Part shown: one piece after another, positions 22,096-31,115 of the stretch
How the letters are laid out: each line of letters opens with the position of its first letter
Position numbering within the stretch: the stretch's first letter is position 1
Assembly (NCBI GenBank): GCA_022496185.1
Contig: WTXG01000032.1
Coordinates: 62,001-126,000, forward strand
Length of the DNA stretch: 64,000 nt
Direction: 5' to 3'
From: Multifurca ochricompacta
Taxonomy: Eukaryota; Basidiomycota; Agaricomycetes; Russulales; Russulaceae
Program-made: the position numbers and the translations under genes
The notes under the pieces: generated by a model
Databases searched by the model: none
The model's input: only the letters and a program-made list of their open reading frames with translations
What the model was told of the DNA's origin: nothing

Positions 22096-22671
22096 TGTTA
22101 CATCCAGTGCGGGACGTTCCACACAACTTGTGTGACAGTGTGATACAGGGGTTCGGATAAGAAACCAATAAGGTCTCTTGGAGTGAAGTATGACGAGTCA
22201 AAGTCAAAGAGGCTGTACTCTAAGACGATGGTGAGCGGAAAGTGCCAGAAGCACTTGAGACAGACAGACGCTTTCAAGAGGACAAGTCCAGAAGACTAGC
22301 ACTGATGTATTCAATAAGTCGAGTCTAAGGTCTACAGGGTAGCTATAGCGGACTTATATATGTAAGGCAGTGGGCGTCTACGAGATAAGGATATGGAGTC
22401 AAGTGGGCCCAAATATCTGAAAGCGGAGGGCGTAAAGCCTGGCTTCTACTGATAGGGGATTAAGTAAATGTCCGGTCGTATGATAAGGAGATAAGCGATA
22501 AGCGAAGAAACAAGCAGGTAAACATGAACAAGCAAACAAGTCACGGGGATGGACAAAGGGCATGTGACGGATCCCACGATGGAGACGTGATCTGGTAATG
22601 AAGCGTGGGCAACAGGGAGGGGTTATCGTTGGGCAAGAAAAAGAATATGGGAAGCGATGGGGTTCGTAACA
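22096..22671 (-). repeat. A2 5' LTR
   Basis: 576 bp, matching the 3' LTR in length. It carries a TATATAAG-type box on the minus strand near 22352-22360, about 30 bases before the predicted start. Confidence 0.92.
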
Positions 22672-22676
22672 TTTCA

Positions 22677-23515
22677 CCTCCACATTTGCCAGAGCACTCT
22701 GTAAAACCTTAGACATCACCCAAAATATCTCGACCGCCTACCATCCACAAACTGATGGACAATCAGAAAGAACAAACCAATGGCTAGAGCAGTACCTTTG
22801 GTTCTGGTGCAATGGACGACAGGACGATTGGGCTGACTGGCTGGCAATGGCGGAGTTTGCACATAACTCATGGCCCAACGGGACTACTAAGACCCCCCCA
22901 TTCTCACTTATCATGGGATGGACGCCACGGACCAACTGGACCAAGAAACCCACGAACATCCCTTCGGCTGCGCAGCATATCAGCCAATGGGAAGAGATCA
23001 GGAAGTTGGCCAATGAGAACCTGCTGAAGGCGCAAAAGACCCTGTCCGAAAGGCCGTCAAAGTTCACACCTTATCGGACCAATGACCTTGTCTGGCTGGA
23101 GGGAAAGAATATCCATACGTCACACCCTACTGCCAAATTAGCTCCCCGACGTCACGGGCCCTTCATGATAACAAGGAAGCTGTCAGATGTGTCATATGAA
23201 CTCAGACTCCTGCCCACATGGAAAATTCATCCCGTCTTCCATGCTCGACTCCTGATGCCTTACAAAGAAACGTCCCTGCATGGGGAAAACTTCCCAAGAC
23301 CCCCTCCTGACTTAATTGATGGAGAAGCGGAGTGGGAAGTGGAGCAAATTCTAGACTCCTCATGTAAAGGCCGAGGGCGCAAGCTGCATTACCTAGTCAA
23401 GTGGAAAGGATTCCCAGACTCTGACAGCTCGTGGGAGCCCGCCGGAGATATCTTTGCCCCAGTCCTTATCTCGGAGTTCCATGCCCGACATCCTGAAGCG
23501 CCCAAGGGCAGTTAA
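22677..23515 (+). pseudogene. pol: A1 pol, 3' part: integrase core end and chromodomain
   Basis: It resumes A1 integrase after A2: [39 protein letters not shown]. The C-terminal integrase fold follows (LVWLEGKNIHT, PRRHGPFMITRKLSDVS). The chromodomain has EAEWEVEQILDSS and YLVKWKGFPDSDSSWEP. The stretch is open to TAA at 23513-23515. As a protein it is cut off from its 5' half by A2. Confidence 0.9.
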
Positions 23516-23553
23516 AAAGGGACAACCCACATCCCAAGCAAAGTCCCCAGTAC

Positions 23554-24792
23554 ATGCTCCCACAGCAACGTTCTACCACCACACAGTCTATCATGTCTTT
23601 CATTGCCGCCAATGCCACCGTCGATGCTTTCACCGCCACCACTGTAGTTGTTGAGAACTTCCCCTCTGCTCATCCCTCCACATGCCCCTCTTCCCCCATT
23701 GACTATGAAGCCGCCGAGGCTCGAGTCAAGAACCAGTCCCCCAACCCCAACAACGACTTTGAACACTGTGAGGAACCGCACCCAAATGACCTGGTGGGTA
23801 TGGAATCGGATGACGAAGTCCCAGAATTCCCCTTCTTTGTTAACAACCCCAACTCCTCCACGTACTACCCACTGGAGATCACCATGGGCAATGGAACCGT
23901 TGCAATCGCCAAGTATATTTTCTACACCAACGGAGGGATGGATGTCGCTGGGTGCATGAAGAAGGATGGTCCGGTTTATGGAGCTCCGGTTTATCTGGAG
24001 GAAAGGTATACAGGTTGTCTGCATCACACGATGACCGATGAGCAGCTGGGGCACTTAGCTGCCGAAGATTCCCAGGCCTTTGCCATCGATGAGGTATTGA
24101 GTGACATGCGACTTCCACGCCTCAAAGCCGAGGTAATGAGGCTGCGGAAGAATCTGACCCTGCACAACACACTCAACCAACAATACAAAGAACATGCCAA
24201 GATGATGGCCCGGTTGACCAATGGGATGTTCCAAATCGAGCAGGAGCTAGTGGAGATCCGAAAGAGGTTGGAGAAGGGGGACGCATACCAGACGATCGCC
24301 GAAAGGTACGCTGACACCTATGCCCAGCCCCTCCCACCACGATCATTAGGGGCTGCCCCGGTATTACTGCTGAACCGATTCGAGATGCCATGCATGCATG
24401 AGAATCCTCGTGGGGAGACATGCTGGTGGTGCGACAGCAAGTACCACATCAGCTGGAACTGTCCCCTCAATCGCAAGTGGTGCCAACACTGTCGTAGCAA
24501 CCTGCATTGGAGCAGGTTCTGTATCTTCCATCAAGTAGGAGTCGCCCCGACGATTAGCAACCCATCCGGGTGGTGTGGCAAGTGCCTGCGTCACAATTCG
24601 GGACACCGGGAGTTGGACTGTCCCATCCACAACCTGTGCCGTCTGTGTGGGCAATGTGGCCCCTACGGGTTCCTCCGCACTCATCAGTGTCCCCAAGATG
24701 AGGACAAGGAGAACTATGCCATGGACGATCGTAATGTAGCCGACGATTATTTGGAGCTGGTACAGGATGATGATGGTACGAGTCGTTTCTAG
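23554..24792 (+). CDS. ORF3 of element A1: zinc-knuckle/coiled-coil protein, intact
   Basis: 412 codons, no stops, starting 38 bases after the pol stop. Residues 1-110 are Ser/Thr/Pro/Asn-rich with acidic patches. Residues 120-160 hold a conserved core around TNGGMDVAGCMKKDGPVYG. Residues 185-245 look like a coiled coil. Residues 290-303 (CWWCDSKYHISWNC) and 310-323 (CQHCRSNLHWSRFC) are exact CX2CX4HX4C knuckles. Residues 341-356 and 362-379 are two more Cys/His clusters, followed by an acidic tail. No signal peptide or membrane segment is seen. The start MLPQ is shared with A2 and, nearly, A3. TCCCCAG lies 3 bases before the ATG in all three copies, a possible splice acceptor. The function is unknown; RNA or DNA binding is inferred from the knuckles. 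Confidence 0.85.
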   Translation: MLPQQRSTTTQSIMSFIAANATVDAFTATTVVVENFPSAHPSTCPSSPIDYEAAEARVKNQSPNPNNDFEHCEEPHPNDLVGMESDDEVPEFPFFVNNPNSSTYYPLEITMGNGTVAIAKYIFYTNGGMDVAGCMKKDGPVYGAPVYLEERYTGCLHHTMTDEQLGHLAAEDSQAFAIDEVLSDMRLPRLKAEVMRLRKNLTLHNTLNQQYKEHAKMMARLTNGMFQIEQELVEIRKRLEKGDAYQTIAERYADTYAQPLPPRSLGAAPVLLLNRFEMPCMHENPRGETCWWCDSKYHISWNCPLNRKWCQHCRSNLHWSRFCIFHQVGVAPTISNPSGWCGKCLRHNSGHRELDCPIHNLCRLCGQCGPYGFLRTHQCPQDEDKENYAMDDRNVADDYLELVQDDDGTSRF

Positions 24793-24823
24793 CCGGGTCT
24801 GCTAGAACCAGAAGAGGGGGTGA

Positions 24824-26042
24824 TGTTACAACCTCTGCCCTCTAACCCGGTTTTCTTCACCCTTCCCAATGATGACCCCTCATTACCACCCACCCTACAT
24901 TTCATGATCACGTCTCCGTCCTGGGACCCATCACGTGCTCTCCTCCCATCCCCGTGACCTCCTTTGTACTTGTTGACTCACTGTTTGCCCATGTTTGACC
25001 CTTATCTTGTTATCTCGTATCTCTTTATCTTTACGACTGGACACTTACTTAATACCCTATCAGAAGCTAGGCTTTACGCCCTCCGCTTTCGTATATTTGG
25101 GCCCACCTGACTGCGTTATCCTTATCTCATTGACACCCGTTTACTTACGTATATAAGTCCACTGTAGCTACCCTGTAGACCTCAGACTTGACTTATTGAA
25201 TACATCGGTTGTCACAGCCAGGTGTCAACTGTGTCTAGTCGCGTTTTTGATGTCCAAAGGCTCTCGAGGTATGCAGTGCACTCAAGAGTCAAGGTCCAAC
25301 TAAGAAGGCCTAGTCCAGTTCAAGATTTCAAGTGCCCACGACAATAAGGAGGGGGCGCGTGCAGGGAACGAAGTCGGGAGCAGCGGCAATCAGCCCTGCA
25401 GAGTTTCTGAGGAGGAAGGCTCCTTAAGCTGCCACTTAGGGAGTTCAAGTAGATATCTGTGAAGTCGAATACACCTGTATTAGATACAAGAGAACAGACT
25501 TAAGGTCTGTCTCAGTAACCTAGCAGCTTAAATACATGTTGAGTGAGGTACAATCAAATGAATATAAGCTAACAAGAAGGCTGTAGTAAGTATCCAGGTA
25601 GCCATATGCTCCAGGGGTTATGCCCTGAACTGAGATGAGAATAAGTAGGAGGGGTTGCGCCCTCTATTGTGTGCAACTAAGTGATCTGATAAAAGAAGTA
25701 CTAGCTCCAGTCATATGACTCGGAGCTAGAGATTACAGCCAAGTCGAAACAGAACGCACGCGCGCGCGCGACTCGAAAAACATCACATTTTTGTCACAAA
25801 CCGTGTCGTGACCCGTCACAAACCGTTACATCAGTGCTTGTCTTCTGGACATCCCCTTGGATCTCTGACTCAGTGTCTCAAGTGCTTCCAGCACTTTTCC
25901 ATTCAACATCGTCTTAGGGAAGTGCCCCTTTGACTTTGACTTGTCCCACTACAACTCCAAGAGACCTTATTGGTTTCTTATCTGAACCTACAAATTGCAC
26001 TGTCACACAAGTTGTGTGGAACATCCCGCACTGGGCATAACA
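24824..26042 (+). repeat. A1 3' LTR, split by solo LTR E1
   Basis: TGTTACAACC to GGCATAACA. The split is at 25210-25830; joined, it matches the 5' LTR apart from CpG-type changes. Confidence 0.9.
25210..25830 (+). mobile_element. Solo LTR E1 (621 bp) in the A1 3' LTR
   Basis: TGTCACAGCC...AACCGTTACA, with duplication TCGGT (25205-25209) / TCAGT (25831-25835). It is related to the E' and C LTRs: it shares TACAAGAGAACAGACTTAAG and the TTTAAATA-type box. The other 621-bp copy (27003-27623) lies in opposite orientation. Confidence 0.92.
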
Positions 26043-26120
26043 GTGAGGCTGACGCGGGGAGCGAGGCTGACATGGGGAGTGAGGCTGACATGGGGAGCGA
26101 GGCTGACATGGGGGGGGCGA
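26043..26120. repeat. 18-bp minisatellite GAGGCTGACATGGGGAG(C/T)
   Basis: About four units to the right of A1, with a matching unit (GCAAGGCTGACATGGGG) to the left at 8412-8430. It belongs to the solo LTR G that A1 entered. Confidence 0.8.
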
Positions 26121-26265
26121 CCTATGGAATATGTTGTTGGGTCTTAGATAGAATGTGTAAGAGCGAGGCGGTTTATTATGATTGGGAACTAAATGAAATT
26201 AAGTGAGATAATCTTGTGAATAGTTTGGTCGTTAAGCCATAATATCGTTGAGTCATAACAACCCT

Positions 26266-26473
26266 TGACTGTCCATTCCCTTGAACCACCATCTCTTGAC
26301 CACTTTGGCACCTGAACCCCTTGTCCACAGCTTTATGCTTAGGACTTCTGACCTGACATCCCCAGCTGACTGCCTTGGGATCCCTCCTGATACTTGTGGC
26401 CCATGTACCCCAGACTGTGCTCTGACATCTAGGGATCAGCAAGGGTTTTCATACCTGCACAGGTAAGTGCCAC
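26266..26473. other. Short flank between nests, plus a 44-bp hAT-F terminus
   Basis: No gene is seen. At 26430-26473 there is an isolated copy of the hAT-F end (TAGGGATCAGCAAGGGTTTT...GTGCCAC), immediately followed at 26474 by the same terminus again. Confidence 0.6.
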
Positions 26474-27002
26474 TAGGGATCAGCAAGGGTTTTCATACCC
26501 ATGTGGGTAAGTGCCACAGGTTTTGATGGGTATGGGTATGGGTATACAACTCCCAACCCACCAGAAACCTGTACCCATGCAGCGGGTTTGGCAGGTATAA
26601 GTGGCCATCAGTCATTGACAAGATCAACAGAAATTTAATGATAAAATACATTTGTAGCAAACAAATGACTATATTTTATTTGATGTATGCTACAGGGTTT
26701 TTGTAAATATGTTCTAGTGTTATTGTGACAGTTTGCAATGTTTTTGTGACACAGGTTGTGATGAGAATGTGACGTTTTTCAAGTTGCATGCACATGTGCA
26801 TTTGGTTTTGAGTTTCTAATCTCTGCCCTCAAGTCATGTGACAAGGGGCTGGGATTACTTATCATTTGCTTGTTTAAGTGCACATCACGCTTGTGCTACA
26901 GAGGGTGCAACCCCTCTTATTACTTCTCATCTCAGCTCAGGGCATAACCCCTGGAGCATATGGTTACTTGGATACATGTTGGAACCTTCTAGTTAGCTTA
27001 CA

Positions 27003-27623
27003 TGTAACGGTTTGTGATGGGTCACAACACGGTTTGTGACAAAAATGTGATGTTTTTCGAGTCGCGCGTGCGCATGCGTTCTGTTTCGACTTGGCTGTAA
27101 TCTCTAGCTCCAAGTCATATGACTGGAGCTAGTACTTCTTTTATCAGATCACTTAGTTGCACACGATAGAGGGCGCAACCCCTCCTACTTATTCTCATCT
27201 CAGTTCAGGGCATAACCCCTGGAGCATATGGCTACCTGGATACTTACTACAGCCTTCTTGTTAGCTTATATTCATTTGATTGTACCTCACTCAACATGTA
27301 TTTAAGCTGCTAGGTTACTGAGACAGACCTTAAGTCTGTTCTCTTGTATCTAATACAGGTGTATTCGACTTCACAGATATCTACTTGAACTCCCTAAGTG
27401 GCAGCTTAAGGAGCCTTCCTCCTCAGAAACTCTGCAGGGCTGATTGCTGCTGCTCCTGACTTCGTTCCCTGCACGCGCCCCCTCCTTATCATCGTGGGCA
27501 CTTGAAATCTTGAACTGGACTAGGCCTTCTTAGTTGGACCTTGAATCTTGAGTGCGCTGCATACCTCGAGAGCCTTTGGACATCAAAAACGCGACTAGAC
27601 ACAGTCGACACCTGGCTGTGACA
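27003..27623 (-). mobile_element. Solo LTR E2 (621 bp) in the E' 5' LTR
   Basis: TGTAACGG...GGCTGTGACA on the plus strand, with perfect duplication TTACA (26998-27002, 27624-27628). It has the same length as E1 and is very similar to it in reverse. Confidence 0.93.
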
Positions 27624-27758
27624 TTACATTTACTGATTGTGCCTCTCTCAAGATGTACTTAAGCTACTAGATTTACTGAGACAGACCTTAAGTCTGTTCT
27701 CTTGTATCTAATACAGGTGTATTCGACTTCACAGATATCTACTTGAACTCCCTAAGTG

Positions 27759-29811
27759 TGTTATGTCCAGTGCAGGATGTTCCACACAACTTGTGTGACA
27801 GCATTGGACAGGTGTTTCAGATAAGAAGCCAATAAGACTTCTTGGAGTTCGAGTGGGATGAGTCAAAGTCGAAGGGGCTGTTCCCTAAGACAATGTTAAG
27901 TGGGAAAGTGCTAGTGAATAGCAGGGGTAACCCCCGGGTATCTTCATTGGTACCCATACCCGTACCCGTACCCATCGCTATGGGTATGGGTAACCCGCAG
28001 GTTACCCGCAGGTCACCTGCAGGTTACTTGCAGGTCACCTGGGGGTTACCTGTGTAAATGTGTGCAAGTTCTTTGCTTGCATCATGCATTTCGGATAACC
28101 GGCCCAGGCCATCCCAGTCAAGGAGATACACAACGCATTCATTTGTGGCTACTCAGGATCCCTCAAAGATTCCTGTTTTATATTCATAAGATTAAGATAA
28201 TTCATTATTCTATTGTTATTTTATTATTCTGCTTTCAATTTTATACAAGCGCAACTAAAATCCACCCCAATATACAAAGATGATTAGATAGATGTTATAG
28301 AACATTGATGAAAAGCCTGTCAGATAACTGCATAGAATGCAAAAATAATTGACAAATGCATAGTGATTGGCAGGGGTAACCCCTGGATATTTGTTTTGAT
28401 ACACAGGTTACCCATAAAATGAAATGCATGCAAGTTCTTTACTTGCATCGTGCAATTCGGACACTCGGCCTGGTCCATCCCGGTCAAGGAGATATGCACT
28501 TGGATACAACGCATTCATTTGTGGCTACTCAGGATCCCTCAATAATTGCTGATTTATGTTCAGAAGATTAAGTTTATTCTTTATTTACATTATTATTTTA
28601 TTTTATTTTGTGGAACAGGCATGGCACAGGCTTGTACTTTAGATGTACTATATCAGCTACTAGATTAAATGAATGCGTTATCTCATTATCTCATTTAATG
28701 ATGTGATTTGATCATATGTCAGATCTTAGATGTATATTCTATGTATGTGAACGCGTTTCTGTTGTGTTATCTATGCATGATCACAATCTTGTCAGACCAA
28801 TGGAAAATTGCAGCTGTGATTGTTAAGTCAACCTTCCTTAATAGGAAGGAGATTAGACCAATATGCTGGTCCATGCAATGCAATGTAGTCGCTGCTCTAT
28901 GCAGCCTGTAGATACACGCGGGCCTTGTTTCAGTAAACTAATTTGATAATTAGATTATAGAATAGTCTAAAGTAGTCTAGAGTGTATTTTAGATAGTGCC
29001 AGACCGGCAGAATTGATCGCACATTAATAAAACAGTTGCATCATGATTTTCAAGCGAGTGGATCACTGATAACACTTTTATTTTACATCGCACCATTGAT
29101 CTGCTTTGATATTTCATAGGATAACACTAGAATATATTTACAGAAACCCTGTAGCATACATCAAATTAAATCTTGTTATTTGTTTGCTACAGATGTATTT
29201 TATCATTACATTTCTGCTGATCTTGTCAATGACTGATGACCACTTATACCCGCCAAACCTGCTGCGTGGGTATGGGTTTCTGGCAGGTTGGGAGTTGTAT
29301 ACCCATACCCGTACCCGTCAAAACCTGTGGCGCTTACCCGTGTGGGTATGAAAACCCTTGCTGATCCCTAGAAAGTGCCAAAAGCACTGAGACAGATGAG
29401 TCAGAGGTTTCAAGGGGAAGTCCAGAAGACAAACACTGATGTATTCAATAAGTCGAGTCTGAGGTCTACAGTGTAGCTACAGCAGACTTATATATGTAAT
29501 TGAATGGGCATCTATGAGATAAGAAATGGAGTCAAGTGGGCCTGAATATATGAAAGCGGAGGGCATAAAGCCTGGCTTCTGATAGGGAATTAAGTAAGTG
29601 TCTGGTCTTAGAGATAAGGAGATAAAGAGATAAGAGGGCAATCATAAGCAAATAGAGAGTCAACAGATACAAAGCAAATCACGGGGATGGAAGAAGGGCA
29701 CATGATGGATCCCAGGACAGAGACATAATCAGAAAGTGTAGTGTAGGGGGAGAGCTGGGTTTGTGTTAGGGAGGGTGAAGAAAATGGGTGCGCTCGGTGG
29801 GGTTTGTAACA
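27759..29811 (-). repeat. A3 3' LTR, split by hAT F1
   Basis: TGTTATGTCC...GTTTGTAACA. Removing 27912-29370 plus one GAAAGTGC restores a ~586-bp LTR matching 36622-37208. Confidence 0.9.
27912..29370 (-). mobile_element. hAT-like element F1 (1459 bp)
   Basis: A perfect 8-bp duplication GAAAGTGC (27904-27911, 29371-29378) flanks it. Termini are TAGTGAATAGCAGGGGT and, reversed, TAGGGATCAGCAAGGGT, imperfect inverted repeats with hAT-type ends. Subterminal regions repeat GGGTATGGGTA and CCCATACCCGTACC. The segments at about 27925-28200 and 28361-28600 repeat each other (GCAGGGGTAACCCC, GTCAAGGAGATA, GGCTACTCAGGATCCCTCAA), an internal duplication or nested terminus. No transposase frame is present. 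Confidence 0.85.
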
Positions 29812-29842
29812 TCACCCCCTCTTCTGGTTCTAGCAGACCCAG

Positions 29843-31080
29843 CTAGAAATGACTCATACTGTCATCATCCTGCACCAGTTCCAGGTAATCATCAGCTACA
29901 TTACGATCATTGAGGGTGTCATTCTCCTTGTCTGAATCCTTGGGACATCTATGGGTGTGTAAAAATCCATATGGGCCACATTGCCCACACTGATAACATA
30001 GGTCATGGATCGGACAGTCGAGTTTGTGGTGTCCCAAGTTGTGACATAAGCATTTGCTGCACCAGCCTGATGGATTGATGATTGTTGGAGCCACACCTAT
30101 GTGGCAGAAAATACAAAACCTACTCCAGTGCAGGTTGCTGCGGCAATGACGGCACCATTTGTGATTGAGAGGGCAGTTCCAACTAATATGGTACTTGCTA
30201 TTGCAGTGCCAACATGTCTCTCCTTGGGGGTTTTCGTGCATACATGGCATTTCAAATTGATTGGGCAGCAGCATCAGTGCAGCTCCCAATGATTGTGGTG
30301 GGAGAGGGCGTGTGTAAGTGTCTGCGTACCTCTCTGCAATAGTCTGATATGCATCCCCTCATTCTAGCCTCTTCCAGATTTCAACCAACTCCTGCTCCAC
30401 TTGGAACATCCCACTGGTAAGTCTTGTCATTTGTTTCGCGTGTTCTTTGTACTGTGAGTTGAGCATAGTGCGCAATGTCAGGTTCTTCCACAGTCTCATG
30501 ACCTTGGCCTTAAGACGCGGAAGCACATGTCATTCAGGACCTCATCTATTGCAAAGGCCTGCGAGTCTTCAGCAGCCAAATGTCCAAGCTGCTCATCACT
30601 CATCATGTGGTGGAGACGTCCAGTATACCTTTCCTCCAAATACACGGGTGCCCCATAAACAGGGCCATCCTTCTTCATACAGCCAGCCACATCCATGCCG
30701 CCATTGGTATAGAAGATATACTTGGCTATGGCGACTGTCCCATCAGCCATGCTGATCTCCAGAGGGTAGTACATTGAGGAGTTAGGATTGTTAGTGAAGA
30801 ATGGGAACTCAGGAACTTCATCATCTAACTCCATACCCAAGAGATCGTTTGGGTGTGGCTCTTTGCAATGGTCGAAGTCGTTGTTGGGGTTGGGAGATTG
30901 GTTCTTGGTGCGTGCTTCTGCAGCCTTGTAATCAATGGGAGAGGAAGGACAGGTAGAGGGATGGGCGGATGGGAAATTCTTGATGACGATGGTGGAGGAT
31001 GTGAAAGCATTGACAGCGGCGTTGGCAGTGATGAAGGACATGATGGATTGTATAGTGTTAGAATGTTGCTGGGAAAGCAT
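29843..31080 (-). pseudogene. ORF3 of A3 (one frameshift, one TGA)
   Basis: The N-terminal ~190 residues are open and align with the A1/A2 ORF3, including TNGGMDVAGCMKKDGPVYGA. A one-base loss at an expected CGA near 30522 shifts the frame. The coiled-coil part then has a TGA near 30357. The C-terminal Cys/His array (CWHCNSKYHISWNC, CRHCRSNLHWSRFC) is open from 30289. So the knuckles are conserved in the oldest of the three copies. Confidence 0.85.
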
Positions 31081-31115
31081 GTACTGGGGATTCAATGGGG
31101 TCTGGGATCATCCTT

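Larger units (their letters stand above)
13180..22671 (-). mobile_element. Ty3/gypsy chromovirus A2, full length, nested in A1 in reverse
   Basis: The LTRs, 576 bp each, lie at 13180-13755 and 22096-22671. A perfect TTTCA duplication lies at 13175-13179 and 22672-22676. Removing A2 restores A1's integrase reading. A2 itself carries a solo family-A LTR (15503-16096) and a hAT-like element (17740-19176). All nine LTR-LTR differences I see are CpG transitions, so this is a fairly young insertion. Confidence 0.94.
8439..26042 (+). mobile_element. Ty3/gypsy chromovirus A1, full length, with nested elements
   Basis: The LTRs are 8439-9031 and 24824-26042. The flanking duplication is GCGAG (8434-8438) / GTGAG (26043-26047), differing by one CpG transition. 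Internal order is self-complementary primer site, gag, protease, RT, RNase H, integrase, chromodomain, ORF3, purine tract (24810-24820), 3' LTR. Element A2 sits in the integrase gene and solo LTR E1 in the 3' LTR. Gag-pol is broken by many TGA stops and indels. ORF3 is intact. Confidence 0.93.
8203..26260. mobile_element. Solo LTR of family G, split by element A1
   Basis: The sequence starts TGTTACGG and ends TCATAACA, flanked by a perfect 5-bp duplication ACCCT (8198-8202 and 26261-26265). Without A1 it is about 450 bp. It contains a GAGGCTGACAT minisatellite, where A1 landed. No internal region is present, so it is a solo LTR. Its start resembles the family B LTR only loosely. Confidence 0.75.

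Noticed and set aside
25740..25770. (CG)n stretch as a regulatory island
   Set aside because: It is a short CGCGCG run inside solo LTR E1 and is also found, mutated, in related LTRs; nothing supports a separate role.
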